This document shows, in pieces, positions 25,165 to 37,964 of a DNA stretch of 64,000 bases. A program made the position numbers and the translations under genes. Source of the DNA: Silurus meridionalis (Eukaryota > Chordata > Actinopteri > Siluriformes > Siluridae); contig NC_060891.1 of NCBI RefSeq assembly GCF_014805685.1, positions 26,516,879 to 26,580,878 on the forward strand. The letters are read 5' to 3'. The first letter of the stretch is position 1; every line of letters begins with the position of its first letter. The notes beneath the pieces are model-generated. The model was not told where the DNA came from. It did no database searches and worked only from the letters and a program-made list of their open reading frames with translations.

Positions 25165-25675
25165 ACTTAAAAGTTGTCCTTGGATTGTCAATGATTTATG
25201 AGGTACCAGTGACCAGTGTTCCTATCCCTTTCTTGTCTTTGGATCTAATTGACGGAAGCCACACTGTGAAGCTGTGGAAGAACAACCAAACGCTCCACGA
25301 AGTTAATGAGCATCTCAAGAACTTTGAGGATGGATTTGGACTGTAATTAACATCGTAATGGCTCAGGAGCACAGTTCTGCATATAAGCGCCGATCACTGA
25401 ACAGCACACTTCGACAACGATGAACTGTGATGAACGGATATTGGAGTAATGATCGAGTAAAGTTTCTTCCCCATGCAGTCTCAGGGAGTTTTTCCTTGCC
25501 ACAGTCACCACATGCCCGCTCATTAGGAATAAACTTATAAACAGTTATAAGGAACAAATATATAGGTACTAAACTTATTCTTTTATACAACTTTGTAACC
25601 CCTTTAACAGATGTACAGCTGCTTTGAGACAAAGTCCACTGTTAAACACGCTAAATAAAACTGAATTGAATTGAA
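25165..25675 (+). repeat. L2-type LINE 3' end
   Basis: Has 'catctcaagaactttgagg', 'ggatttggactgtaattaa', 'ctcagggagtttttcc', 'agctgctttgagacaaagtc' and the tail 'ctgaattgaattgaat'. Confidence 0.75.
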
Positions 25676-26089
25676 TAAGCAGATAAGTAATTGTGATAAT
25701 AGTATACTAAGAAAATAGAACAAAAAAGGGAGCATCTGTTTCTAGCTGCTTTAACAGGTGAGAACTGGATCTTATGTTTTAATAAGTGTAACATTAAACG
25801 GATAAAAAGTATGGTGTGTCATTCTTTAAATAAATAAAACTTGTCATTGTTGGAAAACTGCTGTGATATTCGTGAAATTTAACATTCCAGGACATGGGTT
25901 CAGTAAATGATTCATGTAGGAGTAACAGTAATTCCTGTATAATGCACCACCCTGTTTATTTTCCTAAAAACAACATGCCCATGAGGGTTTTCATTCTGGC
26001 TCGGATTTCTGCATGTAAAACAAATTACCTACTTGATTTGCTTCAAAAAGTATTCGGGTTTCGTGATCCCTTATCATTTATATTACATT

Positions 26090-26265
26090 TAGATTTATTC
26101 AATTCAAATCCGTTCATTTATGTTTGTAAAAGCTTTTAACAATGGACATTGTATTAAAGCAGCTTTACAGAGATAAAGAGGATATAAAAGAATGTATAAG
26201 TTTGATTCTTATAATTGTAAGTTTTTCCCTAATGAGCGAACCAGTGGTGAGGAACAAATTGGAAC
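26090..26265 (-). repeat. L2-type LINE 3' tail, reverse, abutting a forward L2 copy
   Basis: Has 'gcttttaacaatggacatt', 'aaagcagctttacagag' and 'taagtttttccctaatgag' in reverse tail order. It sits just before the forward copy at 26277. Confidence 0.65.
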
Positions 26266-26276
26266 GTTGAGAACGT

Positions 26277-27586
26277 TGTTGGAATAAAGGGAACAGCTCT
26301 CGCCTGGCTTAGGTCTTATTTGACTGATCGCTATCAGTTTGTTGATGTAAATGGTAAGTTCTCCACACTCTCTGAGGTAAAGTTTGGTGTTCTGCAAGGA
26401 TCTGTCTTAGGCCCACTGCTTTTCTCTATATATCTGCTGCCTCTGGGTGAAATTATACATTACCATGGTATTCACTTCCATTGCTATGCTGATGATACAC
26501 AGCTGTATATTTCAGAAAAGCCAGATGAGAGAGATCATCTTAACAATGTTGAGGAGTGTGTAAAGGACATTAGACTGTGGATGCTTGATAACTTTCTTCT
26601 GCTCAACTTGGATAAGATGGTACTTATGATAAGTACTTTTACTAGGACCACATGAAGCTAGAAGTAAACTTTTCGACTATGTAGCATCTCTAGATGGTGT
26701 TTCTGTTTCAGCATGTACAGCAGTCAAAGACCTTGGTGTGATTATTGACCCGAGTCTTTCCTTTGAGGCTCACGTGAATAATATTACCAGGATCGCCTTC
26801 TTTAACCTTAGTTTAACAAGTTTATTTATATAATATTGCTAAAATTAGAAATATGATGTCATTACAGGATGCAGAAAAACTAGTTCATGCTTTTGTTACT
26901 TCTAGATTAGACTACTGTAATGCTTTACTGTCTGGGTGTGCGAGTAAGTGCATAAATCAGCATCAGTTAGTTCAGAATGCAGCAGCAAGAGTCTTCACTA
27001 GATCTAGAAAATATGACCACATCCCGTTTTAATCATCTACATTGGCTCCCAATTAAGTCTCGCATTGTCTCTCCCCTCCGTGGATCTTCCCACTTCGTCC
27101 AGGCCTGCCTCTGGATAGTGTTCTCTTTGTTTGAAGGCGACTCTGTGCAGCTTGGGACGGTTTCTCATCAACACCTTGGGTGGTTCCATGAAATTTCGGA
27201 GTAAGAACGGGAGCTTTGAGGATAGATTGGACTGTAGTTAATGTCAACAGTCAGCTACATTGACTCAGGACTACAGTTTGCTTCTGACATCATCACTGCA
27301 CCCTGAAACATTGAATATCTGCAATAAATGCACATTCGGTGCAACCCAGATAAGGATGGGTTCCCTCTTGAGTCTGGTTCCTTTCAAGATTGTTCATTAT
27401 GACATCCTGGGGAGTTTTTCCTTGCCACAGTCGCCACCGGATCACTTATCAGTGACAAACTTATACTTATAAAGAACATATTAATTTTCTATCAACACAT
27501 TATCTGTGTAAAGCTGCTTTAAGACAATGTTCATTGTTAAAAGCGCTATAGAAAAAAAATGAATTGAATTGAATTGAATTGAACAA
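26277..27586 (+). pseudogene. L2-like LINE, reverse-transcriptase part, decayed copy 1
   Basis: 26320-26655 encodes an RT segment with [20 protein letters not shown] and the catalytic box [12 protein letters not shown], then [10 protein letters not shown]. Downstream frames are broken by indels (for example an extra 'agtttaacaagtttatttatata' near 26810). It ends in the common 3' tail with (gaatt)n at 27560-27586. It is 5' truncated, as usual for LINEs. L2/Rex1-type is the likely clade. Homologous to 56925-58365. Confidence 0.75.
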
Positions 27587-27589
27587 CTC

Positions 27590-27965
27590 CCTGACATGGC
27601 ATGCGGAAAAACCCTTGAGAGGAACCAGACTCAAAAGGGACCCCATCCTCATCTTCAGCGCTGAATGTCCATTCATTACAGTTCCCTCATTGTTGATAGG
27701 TGATTGAATGCAACCTGTGGCCCTCAGGCATTGTAGTAGTCTGTTGATATTGATTACAGTCCAAATCCATCCTTAAAGTTCTTGTGTTGCTCAGTAGCTT
27801 CATGGATCTTAAAGGCTGTTGATGTGGATCTATCCGCAGCTGCACAGAGTGGTCTGGTTCCTCTCAAGGGTTCTTGCTCATGCCAACTCAGGGAGATTTC
27901 CCTCGCAACTGGCTCACTCATCAGGGAAAAACTTACAATTGAAGAGAACTCCATCCAGAGCTAGG
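27590..27965 (-). repeat. L2-type LINE 3' end, reverse, back to back with copy 1
   Basis: Has 'aacaactccctgacatgg', 'cccttgagaggaaccagac', 'gctgaatgtccattcatt'. Complement of the shared tail; together with 26277-27586 it forms an inverted pair. Confidence 0.6.
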
Positions 27966-28089
27966 GCGTTGGAATGAATGCAGATCAGAAGAGAAAAAAA
28001 GGGACAGGAACACTGGTCACTGGTACCTCAGGGGCATGTTTAACTCAACAGAAAGAGAGAGAGAAGAGGGGTGAGAGGAAGAGAGAAAA

Positions 28090-28255
28090 TTCTCTTTATT
28101 TATGGCATTTGGCAGACGTCCCTATCCAGACTTACAACTACAAAGAGCCTTGCTTAAGGGCCCAACAGTAGCAGATTGATGTTGCTCGAATTTAAAGTTG
28201 AGACCATCCGATTCAGAGCCCAGTGACTCCAACCACTAAGCTGCCACCTCCTTTT
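28090..28255 (+). repeat. SINE-like repeat (AAGGGCCCAACAGTAGCAG type)
   Basis: Has 'catttggcagacgtccctat', 'gccttgcttaagggcccaac' and 'ccaaccactaagctgcc', the same repeat type as 18640-18870. Confidence 0.7.
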
Positions 28256-28559
28256 ACAAATCGTGTATGATGACTGCACCAAAATTGCATCAGTTTAAGA
28301 GAACAGAGTAAAAGAAAGACATTTTTATGAATAAGAATGAACAAGAAAAGTAGCCAAATCAATGTGCAAATGTTTAAAAAGGTTTTGCTGTATGTATTAG
28401 GTCACTGTTAAACCTGAAACAAAATTCACACCAGACACCCAAGCCTCACCTTTCCACTCTGACTCGCCTGCTTACTGATTAATCACAGCTGTTTGCTATT
28501 ACAGGCATGAACGCACATATACATATACATATACAAATACAGGATTCTGATAACCATCT

Positions 28560-28955
28560 TCTCCGCTGTTTATACCTCTGGATGGAGTTCTTTTCAATTG
28601 GAGGCCACTCTGTGCAGCTGGGGATGGTTCCACAGCAACAGCCCAAAGATCCATGAAGCTATTGAGAAACTCAAGAACTTTAAGGATGGATTTGGACTGT
28701 AATTAATATCATCAGTCCACTACAATGGCTCAATCACCAATCACTGAACAGTATACCTTAACAATGATATAACTCATTGTTGAAGAAAAGGATGAGTTCA
28801 GTTTTGAGTCTGGTTCTTTTGAAAGTTTGCTCCTCTTGCCATCTCAGGTTTATTTTTTTTTTCTTGCCACAGTCGCCACCGGCTCGCTCATTAGGGATAA
28901 ACTTATAAATATAAGGAAAACAAACTTATAAGCACTAAACTTTATAATTTCTTTA
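28560..28955 (+). repeat. L2-type LINE 3' end
   Basis: Has 'ctcaagaactttaaggatgg', 'atttggactgtaattaatat', 'gttttgagtctggttctttt' and 'gccaccggctcgctcatta'. Confidence 0.7.
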
Positions 28956-28974
28956 TCTCCAACCCGGCCATTAG

Positions 28975-29700
28975 TGTTGCACAAGTCAACCACAGGTATC
29001 GTTAGCCAACAGGGTACAAGTGGAAATTGGGCTACTGTTGGCCAAAGGAGGAGAAGGAGAGGAGGAAGACGTCTACAGAGACAGCAGGGAAAGGAGAAGT
29101 GGAGGAGAGTGTAGGTTCAGGTTGGTACTTTAATTGTTGGTACTATGACTGGTAAAGGGAGAGAGGAGCTGATATGATGGAGAGGAGAAAGGTAGATATG
29201 CTGTGTGTTCAGGAGACCAAGTGGAAAGGGCGTAAGAGCAGGAATTGGAGGTGGGTTCAAACTGTTCTATCATGGTGTGGATGGAAAAAGAAATGGTGTA
29301 GGGGTGTTTCTGAAGGAAGAGTACAGTAAGAGTGTAGTGGAGGTGAAGAGAGTTTCTGATGAACGTGAAGCTGGAAGTTGAAGGGATGATGATAAATGTC
29401 ATCAGTGCCTATGCTCCACAAGTGGGTTGTGAGATGGAGGAGAAGGAAAGATTCTGCAGTGAATTAGATGAAGTGGTAGTTGGTGTACCTAGTTATGAAC
29501 AATTGATGATTGGAGCAGACTTTAATGGGCATGTAGGTGAAGGGAACAGAGGTGATGAGGAGGTGATGGTAGGTATGGCTTTAAGGAGAGGAATGTGGAA
29601 GGGCAGATGGTGGTAGATTTTGCTAAAAGGATGGAAATAGCAGTGGTGAATACATTTTAAGAAGAAGGAGGATCATAGGGTTCTGGAGTGAGTTAGATGG
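28975..29700 (+). pseudogene. RTE-like LINE 5' part with endonuclease remnant
   Basis: The 5' sequence 'gtgttgcacaagtcaacc' is followed by frames that include MINVISAYAPQVGCEMEEKE and MIGADFNGHVGEGNRG. These are the APE-type endonuclease motifs of non-LTR retrotransposons. The frame is broken at both ends. Other pieces of the family lie at 38080-38632, 41935-42190, 47685-47910 (-) and 59140-59835. Confidence 0.75.
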
Positions 29701-30334
29701 GTGGGATGGGTGGAGAGTGAACTTAGAAAAGAACAATTGGTGATTGCGTATTTTTGCATTTTCGCACACCTACTGTAAGATATACATTCTACTTGTTATC
29801 CTCTGTCTATTACATATTTAGGGGCATTGTCACGCTGAAACCACATATGGGTTTACATATCTGTAAAATGTACTTGAATGATTGAATTGATGATTCTCTA
29901 CATCGTTTGATCTTTCAACAGGAATGACATGCATCATTACTTCGTTTTGTCTGTTCATTGCTTTGGCACAATTAGAAAACTTTACCAGAATCGGATACAG
30001 TATATAATACTTCCTCATTGTTGTTTAGTATTTTTTCTTTTAGAATTGTTGATTTTAAGATAAATATCCATTAGTCATTTATCCGATAAAGTTCCTAGTA
30101 ACACCAGACATGCCTGGGTGAGTTTTGCGTGTCACACCTTGTATGGACTAAAATGATTCAGCTTTGCTAGTGCAAGAGAGGACAAAGAATAATTAACAAA
30201 GAAGATCAAGACGAACTGGATGCTGTGACCAAGCATAAAAAGTGAAGCAATAATCCAGATTCATCTGGAATCAGTATAGACTCCATTTAGCTTAGAGATG
30301 GGAGTGTCAAAACAATACATGGTTCTGTGGAAGA
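29701..30334. other. Intergenic, nothing recognised
   Basis: AT-rich sequence without a convincing frame, repeat family or RNA gene. Confidence 0.4.
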
Positions 30335-30687
30335 TAGTGGTGGACAGTAAGGAAGTAAAGTAATTTGTTACTGTATCTGTACTTTACTGAAGTGTTTCCA
30401 TTTGAGTCACCAATCAGGGTCAAGCCCACGCTCTGTTTTAAACGTGTTTTGGTTGGCGCTTGGTGTATCTACTGATCACCAACCTACAGTTCAGCATCAG
30501 TTCAACATCAAGCAGAACATATAGAGAGGAATAAATGATGAAGAAACTCCAGATGATGAATAAACTTGCCTCAACACACGTGGGATTATTCGCACAATTT
30601 TATTTTTTAGGTAGTTGAAAAGAAGGTTTTGGGCTCATGATCATTTCAATAGAAATCAGTGTTTGACTTATTAATATCATTCTATTA

Positions 30688-32248
30688 CAGTTTTTCTCAG
30701 TTGTTTTGAAGCATTTCTCGAATCATCCTTAATATTTGCAAACCACTGAAGTGCATTTCTCAAAAAAATGTGTACAAACAGCACAACACAACACATTGAA
30801 TATCTTGCAAAAGCCTGAACTTTTCTCAAAATCCTCAGTCCACCTCCTACAGAGGAACCATTGAGAGCATCCTGAGCAGCTGCATCACTGTCTGGTTTGG
30901 GAACTGCACCGTCTCTGATCGCAAGACCCTACAGAGGATAGTGAGGACCTCTTGACTGTATTACACTGTTTACATGCTGTTCTTTGCACCTCTCGACTGC
31001 TGCTACTACTGTTTTTTGCACTGCATTGTGTTTGTTTACATATACTCTCAGTTATAGTCTTTATAATTCTCTTTACACAGTACTGTATATTCAGAGTATA
31101 GAGTAGGTTTACTGGTCGGCGCTCTCTTGTGTTATGTGTGTTGTCCCACACTGTCTTGTGTTGTTTGTCTGTACTGTTTTTCGTCTGCACTGTTTGCACT
31201 CGGTTGCACTTTATGTAGCTTTGTGTTGTGTGTTGTAGCTCTATGTTGTTTAGTGTAGCACCAGGGTTCTGGAGGAACGTTGTCTGGTTTTTACTGTGTT
31301 CTGTGTACCACTGTGTATAGTAGAAATGACAATAAAAGCCTCTTGACTTGACTTGAGATGAAGTGCAAACCAGTGAAGTGCATTTCTCAAAACAATGTGT
31401 ACAAACAGCACAAAAAAACATTGGATTTCTTGCAAAAGCCTGAACTTTTCTCAAAATCCTCAGTTCATCTCTCAAAAGTCTCAATGAACATCTCATTTCC
31501 ATCAGAATGAAAAGTCCCTTCGTCATCGTTCACAAACAAGATCAGCAAAATGTTTAGTCGTGTTGTCAGTATGACGCTGCACAGTTTCAGGATTTCTTGA
31601 TATAAACTATGGTTTGGATCACAGCGACTGAAAATGCACAACATTTGACTATTTGGCATCTATGAATTTCAGCAGCACAAAATAATTTATTCGATTGAAT
31701 ATTTGATTTATATTGATTGTAAAAGACGGACAGGATTCACACTTTTACTGTACTGTACTAGTGTTCGTTTGTTTTAGTTGTTCATTCATTTTCAGAATGT
31801 ATAATTGTGTGTTTTGTCTGTATTCACTCTCCAACTGGAGGTTCACAAGATTCACCTTTGACCTGTTTTAGAGAACCGGTTGATTATCGGATGATCTGAT
31901 GCCGTTCACTCGCCTTCATTAGTGACATTTAAGATTCACCTGCACAATTCATCAATTTAACACATTTACAAAAACAGTTTCATAGAAATTTTAGATGACA
32001 GATTCTGACAACTGGTTTAACCATTTTGCATTCAATGCTGAGATGTTTTGGGGGTTAAAACTATTCAGGTGAAACCAGTATAATATATTGTGATCAACAT
32101 AAACAGCTGATAATGTAGGAAACAGCAGACACTCTTATACAAACAATGAATGTAGAAAAGCGTTCACAAGCAACAAGACATTTTTTTATGATGAGCACAA
32201 ATGACTAAATAATAGTTTTAAGAAATTCATTTCTGATCTGAGAATCTG
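30688..32248. mobile_element. TA-flanked DNA transposon inserted in family A
   Basis: Starts CAGTTTTTCTCAG and ends CTGAGAATCTG, an imperfect terminal inverted repeat. It is flanked by TA on both sides (30686-30687, 32249-32250), where the uninterrupted copy has a single TA. No transposase frame. Its first part recurs inverted at 33040-33475. Confidence 0.75.
30840..31364 (+). mobile_element. LINE 3' fragment nested in the transposon, with ~100-bp target duplication
   Basis: Starts with RT C-terminal sequence ('ggaaccattgagagcatcct', 'gcaagaccctacagagg'). It ends in 'gtagaaatgacaataaaagc' plus a cttgacttga tail, a typical fish LINE 3' end. The 102 nt before it (30738-30839) and the 100 nt after it (31365-31464) are near-identical. 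Confidence 0.75.
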
Positions 32249-33039
32249 TAATAGATCAGTGTGCTGAGAGTCACATTCGAGTCTTTTCACTTAAACTGTG
32301 TTGATTAAGTAAAAAGTCTTCTGATAAAAATGATAATAGGAACATTATAGTTATAATAAATCAGAGTACTTTAAAAACATTTGAAGGCAAATACTTTTGT
32401 ACTTTTTACTCAAGTTTTTTACAGGAAAATATTTGACTCAACTTTAACTCAAATACATGGTTTGTGTACTTCATTCGCCACTGGTATGTATCTTAATCCA
32501 TCAGTGGAATGTCGCCTGTCAACTGAACCTGAGTAAAACGACTAAGTGACAGTTCATTCTCTTAATCTTTGGTTGTATAATAGTAATTGTCAAATAGACA
32601 TTACATTACAAATTTTTAATAAATCATTAGAGGACCTAACCCTAACTCTAACCCTGATTCCCAGGTTCTAGGAGCAAAACCTCTTAAGCTTCATTGATGA
32701 GAGCCAATAGAATCTAGAATGTTCTTTGATAGCCTGTGTGACAGGCACTGCATTAGGGTGTGTAAAGACAAGGCATACACACACATATATATACACATAT
32801 ATACTGTCAGGCAAGAAAGACAAGCTCCCGTAAAACAAACAGTGAAATATGTGTCACAATAGAACAAAAAGTTTGAAGTGGGTTGAACTGTTTAAACAAA
32901 CACAAACCCACCTCATATTTTAAGGCTCAGTTCTGCACTTGGGTTTCTGCTGAGTTTTGCATGCTTTCCTAGTCTTCCAGTGGGTTTCTGAGATATCATC
33001 TCACATCTTACAATGGATTTACTTTAATGGATGAACAAC

Positions 33040-33475
33040 TAAGAAACAAACACAGTACAGTAGAAGAGTGAATCCTGTCCTGTCTCTTGCAATCAATATA
33101 AATCAAATATACAATCAAATAAATTATTTTGTGCTGAAATTCATAGATGCCAAATAGAAGGAAGTCAAATTGTGTGCATTTTCAGTCGCTGTGATCCATA
33201 CCATAGTTTATATCAAGAAATCCTGAAATTGTGCAGCATCACACTGACAACATGAATAAACATTTTGATTTTATTTGAGAACAATGAAGAAGGGACTTTT
33301 CATTCTGATGGGAATGAGATGATACAAATACTCAATTTTGAGTGATGAACGGAGGATTTTGAGAAACGTTCAGGCTTTTGAAAGAAATCCAATGGGTTTT
33401 TGTGCTGTTTGTACATATTTTTTGAGAAATGCACTGCACTGGTTTGCAAATATTAAGGCTGTTGTGAAAAAACTA
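33040..33475. mobile_element. Inverted partial copy of the 30688-32248 transposon
   Basis: Its reverse complement matches the LINE-free version of the left arm: 'ttaatatttgcaaaccagtg', 'tgtacaaacagcacaaaaa', 'atatcaagaaatcctgaaat', 'cagtcgctgtgatcc'. It lacks the LINE, so it shows the arm before the LINE inserted. Confidence 0.75.
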
Positions 33476-34199
33476 TAAAAACAAAATACTAGTAGATGGA
33501 TTAGCTGAGTTCATTTGCCTGCTAGGTATACATTTATATTTACACTGTTAAAAAGGTTTGTTTTGGATTCTCAAAATTCTCAAAAATTTGTAAGGGTGCA
33601 ATAGATAACATTTGTACTTAGCTAGTAACTTTTATATCTACTCAAGGTCGTAGTAGAGCCTACAATAACAGAGCATGGCAGAGCATGTCCATAGACATAA
33701 AGACATTCCTAAGATGATAAGCTATTTAATTATTGTGTCATAGTAATTTGCAAAACTCGGAAGCCCAGTCATTATTATGATGGCTTATTATAATATTTTT
33801 ATATTCTAAAGATAAAATATAACAATATACCTGTCTAGAAGTGTAAAAAAAAAAAAGAAGGGGCAAAGAAGAAGTAGCAGTGAGCATGCAGCTAGCTACT
33901 GTAGGAGTTAACACTTGGCTTGGAGCATGTGATGCTAATAATAATTGTTTAGCTAGCTAGCAGGATAAAATTGATCATTTTGCATTAAGGTGTGTTTGTA
34001 CAGACGATTTATAATATTACTTCATCAACTTCATCCAGGTCCAGACCTGAGGGATCTCAATCCCAATGCCGCTTTCTAGGGTCTACTATTAGAACATCCA
34101 GAATTTACTAGGTGAGTACAAATGTTACATATAGCATCCTTACATAGTTTCTAATTAGCGGCTTATAAACTATCGCCATGTTCAGACTCAAAGCTATGC

Positions 34200-34470
34200 T
34201 ATGGGCCACCTGACTTTTCTAGCCGTATGTGATTCTTTCCATTACTGATACCACAAAGTTTAAAACACACAATTGTATAAGACTCTCGACGTGGTGGTAT
34301 TACATTTCCCCAGAGATCCGAACCTGTTCCAGCATGACACCCTGTGCACAAAGCCAGCTCCATGAAGATCTGCTGTACATGGGTTGGAGTGGAAGATCTC
34401 CTGCTACAGAGCTCTAATCCTATTGAACACCTTTGAAATGAATGTGAACAATAAATTGGGACAATATGTG
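34200..34470 (+). mobile_element. Tc1-like transposase fragment
   Basis: Has 'aacctgttccagcatgacac', 'gtgcacaaagccagctccat', 'gttggagtggaagatc' and 'cctattgaacacctttgaaa', the region around the last catalytic residues of a Tc1-like transposase. Confidence 0.65.
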
Positions 34471-34599
34471 GAATTGGATGTACAAAAAGCACATGCAAAC
34501 CTTATATTCACATTTGTGCAATTTGTTTGCACTCCATTGCAGCTGTAAACAACAACCTCAGATGTGAACGTCCAACATTTGGCACAGATGCTATTCTTG

Positions 34600-35095
34600 C
34601 ACAGGCTCTTTCTTATTGTTAAATTATAAACTTTACGGATGCAAGCGAGGCCTGCAGTTCTTTAGATGTTGTTCGGGGATCTTTTATGAGGTCCTGGATG
34701 ATTTGTCGTTGTGCTCTTGGAGTGAATTTGGCAGGCCGGCCACTCCTGGGAAGGTTCACCACTGTTCAAAGTTTTCTCCATTTGTGGATAATGGCTCTCA
34801 CTGTGGTTCACTAGAATCCAAAAGCATTAGAAATGGCTTTGTAACCTTTTTCAGACTGATTACTTTGTTTTCTCTGTTCTTGTGGCATGATGTGTAGCTT
34901 TTTAAGATCTTTTAGCATGCTTCACTTTGTCAGACAAGTTCTATTTCAGCAATTTCTTGATTCAACGGGTCCATGATCAAGCCTGGATGCTGCAAAGTTC
35001 ATAGCTTTCCAAAAAAAAAAAAACAGTGATTATTCACATTTCATTAATAGAAGAAAAAGAAGGAAGGGGGCAAATATTTTTTTCACAGCACTGTA
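34600..35095 (-). mobile_element. Truncated Tc1-like element, same family as 53408-54920, reverse
   Basis: It ends in 'gggggcaaatatttttttca' plus 'cagcactgta', the terminal repeat of the 53408 element. Before it lie 'tttggcaggccggccactcc' and 'tgatttgtcgttgtgctctt', the complement of its transposase N-terminal region. The other half is missing. Confidence 0.7.
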
Positions 35096-35099
35096 TTTT

Positions 35100-36285
35100 A
35101 CCAGCACATACTGTAATTTCCTTCAACCACATAGCTTAATAAAAAGAGGAAATTCACTCTCATATGCAGGTTGACCCACCACAAATTACTTCCCATGAAA
35201 ACGCTATCTTCATGCAGAAGTCTTTCCTGTTTCACAGATGAGATTCTGTATGCTTTGTTTTCAGAAAAACCTCTAGATCATGCTCTAAGAAAAAAAACCT
35301 CTGTCACTTTGTACCAGCTCGAAACGGTGATGAGAGATTCCATCTCCTGAAGCTCATTGCCAGGAAAGTGCAAAAAAGAACCAGGGTTAGAAGAACTGCT
35401 TGGAATTCCATGTTAGTGGTGATTCTGATGATAATAATATACGTAGTTAATGAATAATTACGTTTTCAGATTGAAACTATACCTTGTAATTCTAGGCAAT
35501 TTAGATGTTCGCGTTCCTTCCAAGCAAAAGCCATTTCTTTAAGGAGGAAGTTTTTAAAAGAAAAAAAAAAATCACAATGCATAAAGTACACACTTCCTTT
35601 TACCTTATGACAACAGGCTGATTTTTTCCCCCAGCCTCTAAATCATAAAATCAAGAAACACAAAGTGAAGCTGATCTACTTATTCCAGAACCATCATTTA
35701 TTTGAATAAAGCATTTATCAAGTAAGTAAATATACAGATGATGTACAGACGTAAAGAAAAAAAAAAATCTTTTAATCAAACACTGTATATATTCAGGGTC
35801 CGTAAACAGAAAGGAAATGGAAATAGTGTGTGTGTAGACGGTAATAAACCTTCTCGCAAACCTTCTCAGCGGTGATGGAACGTCTGCTTTATGTCAGGCC
35901 GTGAGAACCACAAACGACAGAATAAATTCAACAGCACAGTAAACTCCGTCCTGCTGCATCTCCACAGTCGACCTACAACAACCTTCTCTTTTAGAGGAGA
36001 AACCCGACAGTAGCATGCGCCTTTCTCACGCCTTTCTCTTTGAATTCTTCATTCTGGATTAAATAGTAGCAGCGTCGCTCGATTGACTGGAACCTGAAAT
36101 TTGCACTGCATAGTAACAATAATCTGTTCGGATTCTGCCAATGGAGATTATTTTCCGATAAGAGTTTTCCTGAATTATTTGATCCCCTTTGTACCCTTCA
36201 TTAAAGAAAGAAAGTGCACTTTTTATCCTTTTATTGTTGCATTTATCAAACCGTGTTGGTTCAACGAACCAGGAAGCAGGTTACA
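35100..36285. other. Intergenic / possible hmgcl 3' flank
   Basis: No coding frame recognised. Read on the minus strand there is an AATAAA (complement of tttatt, near 35698) that could end a long hmgcl 3' UTR, about 1.95 kb from the stop. Weak evidence. Confidence 0.3.
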
Positions 36286-36289
36286 TTCT

Positions 36290-36450
36290 GTTTCCACATA
36301 CACTTACGCACTCATCCAGAACAACTGAGAAGTAGAGGGGGGTTAAGGGCCTTGCTCAAGGGCCCCATCAGTGGCAGCTTGTGTGTGCTGGCTTTTGAAC
36401 TTGTGACCTTCCAATCCAGAGGCCAACCATTGAGCTACCACCTACCTTCA
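36290..36450 (+). repeat. SINE-like repeat
   Basis: Has 'gggttaagggccttgctcaa', 'gggccccatcagtggcagc' and 'gaccttccaatccagaggc', as at 18640-18870. Confidence 0.7.
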
Positions 36451-37649
36451 CTTACATCATAGCAGCTATCGACATCTCTCATCACCAGCCTTCACTTTTC
36501 CTCTCAAAGTTAATAAAGCGGAAAAAACTAACGCGCACACATACATATTATAATATTAACAAATACATTTACCCACAAAGCGGTAATTTCGTTCTCGAAT
36601 AAAAGACGTTTTATAGTGTGGACATGGTCGAAAGCTGCTGTAACAGTAAATTAACCACCACCCACCATTTGACCAATCAGAATCAAGAATCCAACACTAT
36701 CACTATAAGGCAATTTTTTCCATTTCTAAAAATACTCCAATTGGTAGTTTATTTGACTTAAACCCCCTGTTCTGTACTTCACACTGCAGCGAATTAAACG
36801 CTTATCATTTATATGATCATGTTTTGATTTTGGTGGTACGGGCGGAAATACCGAGCAACATTAACGTGAGAACCAGCGACGACACTTTGATCCACGGGAC
36901 TCTTCGAAATGACCGGCGTCAGAGCTTCTGGAAAGGATGCGGCTTTTTGCAGGACCATATTAGGGCTCGAAAACAGGACTGGACTGTGAATCAGGGAGTT
37001 GCGATGAACCTGACAACGATCGTGTCACCTTACTGAAAAGGATAACGGTGGTTAGCGAGTGGTGTTGATGAGCACCTTGTTGAGAAGATAATAGCGGGAT
37101 TTCAGGCACGTTAAAGAGCTGAAAATGACAATATGGAGGCAGCCAGAACAAGAACTTGAAATGCTTCTCTGATTGGAAGACAAAGGACAGTTTGCTTCTG
37201 TATATTTATACCAGACTGTAGCTCGCTGCCTGCCAACCCCACACACACACACACACACACACGTCAAATTCAAGGCACCCAGACAAGAAGCAGTCTCTCT
37301 ATGTTCTTCCCTAATAAACAGACATGAAGTGTGTGTGTACATAATTACAGACCTATTCATAAGAAATCTTCCAGTGTCTCCTGAAAACAAGCCACTGTTT
37401 CATGTGGCTTCCTTCGATTATGGGACCAAATGGAAAGTGTGCATCGGTTGGAAACTGCGTGTGGTGAAGGTTAAAGCATACACGAGATCGTACATCCGTT
37501 CATTAGGCTCAGAGGGGCTCTCGGTGTTTCCTGTTCTTTTGCAGGAAATGGCAGATTCGGAATTCAATTGAGCAGATTGCAGAGAACAGGGTGGAGGCAC
37601 AGTAGACAAAACATTCACAGAGACACAAACACAAAATCTCACGTTGAGG

Positions 37650-37920
37650 TCACAGTTTACACGACGCTTGAGCGACTTTGGAACTGGTTCTTCTGTCGAG
37701 AGAGCGGCAGATGAACGATCCGGCGTCCATCAGCTTCTGCAGGTCTACACCCTGTAACGAAAAGGAACGCAGGTCATGTCATGATTGAATAAAATGTGAG
37801 TCGGATATCGAAGGTACAGGAGATCACGTTTTGTCCCACAGGAACACGGAACTATAATTAGAACTTTTATTTATTTTTTGCTGCAGATCTCAGATTCTGG
37901 TCCTGGAACAGCCCTCTGTT

Positions 37921-37964
<44 letters not shown>

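Larger units (their letters stand above)
30335..32490. repeat. Family A repeat, copy 2, split by a TA-flanked transposon
   Basis: The left half is 30335-30687 ('gagtcaccaatcaggg', 'gttggcgcttggtgtatct', 'gatgaagaaactccagatg'). The right half is 32249-32490 ('gctgagagtcacattcgagt', 'aatacatggtttgtgtactt'). The two are contiguous in the copy at 13085-13585. Confidence 0.75.

Noticed and set aside
30885..31526. 213-codon frame on the minus strand
   Set aside because: Runs through the nested LINE 3' fragment and its flank in antisense; no protein-family similarity recognised.
36824..37036. 70-codon frame near the hmgcl 3' end
   Set aside because: No recognisable domain, splice context or coding bias.
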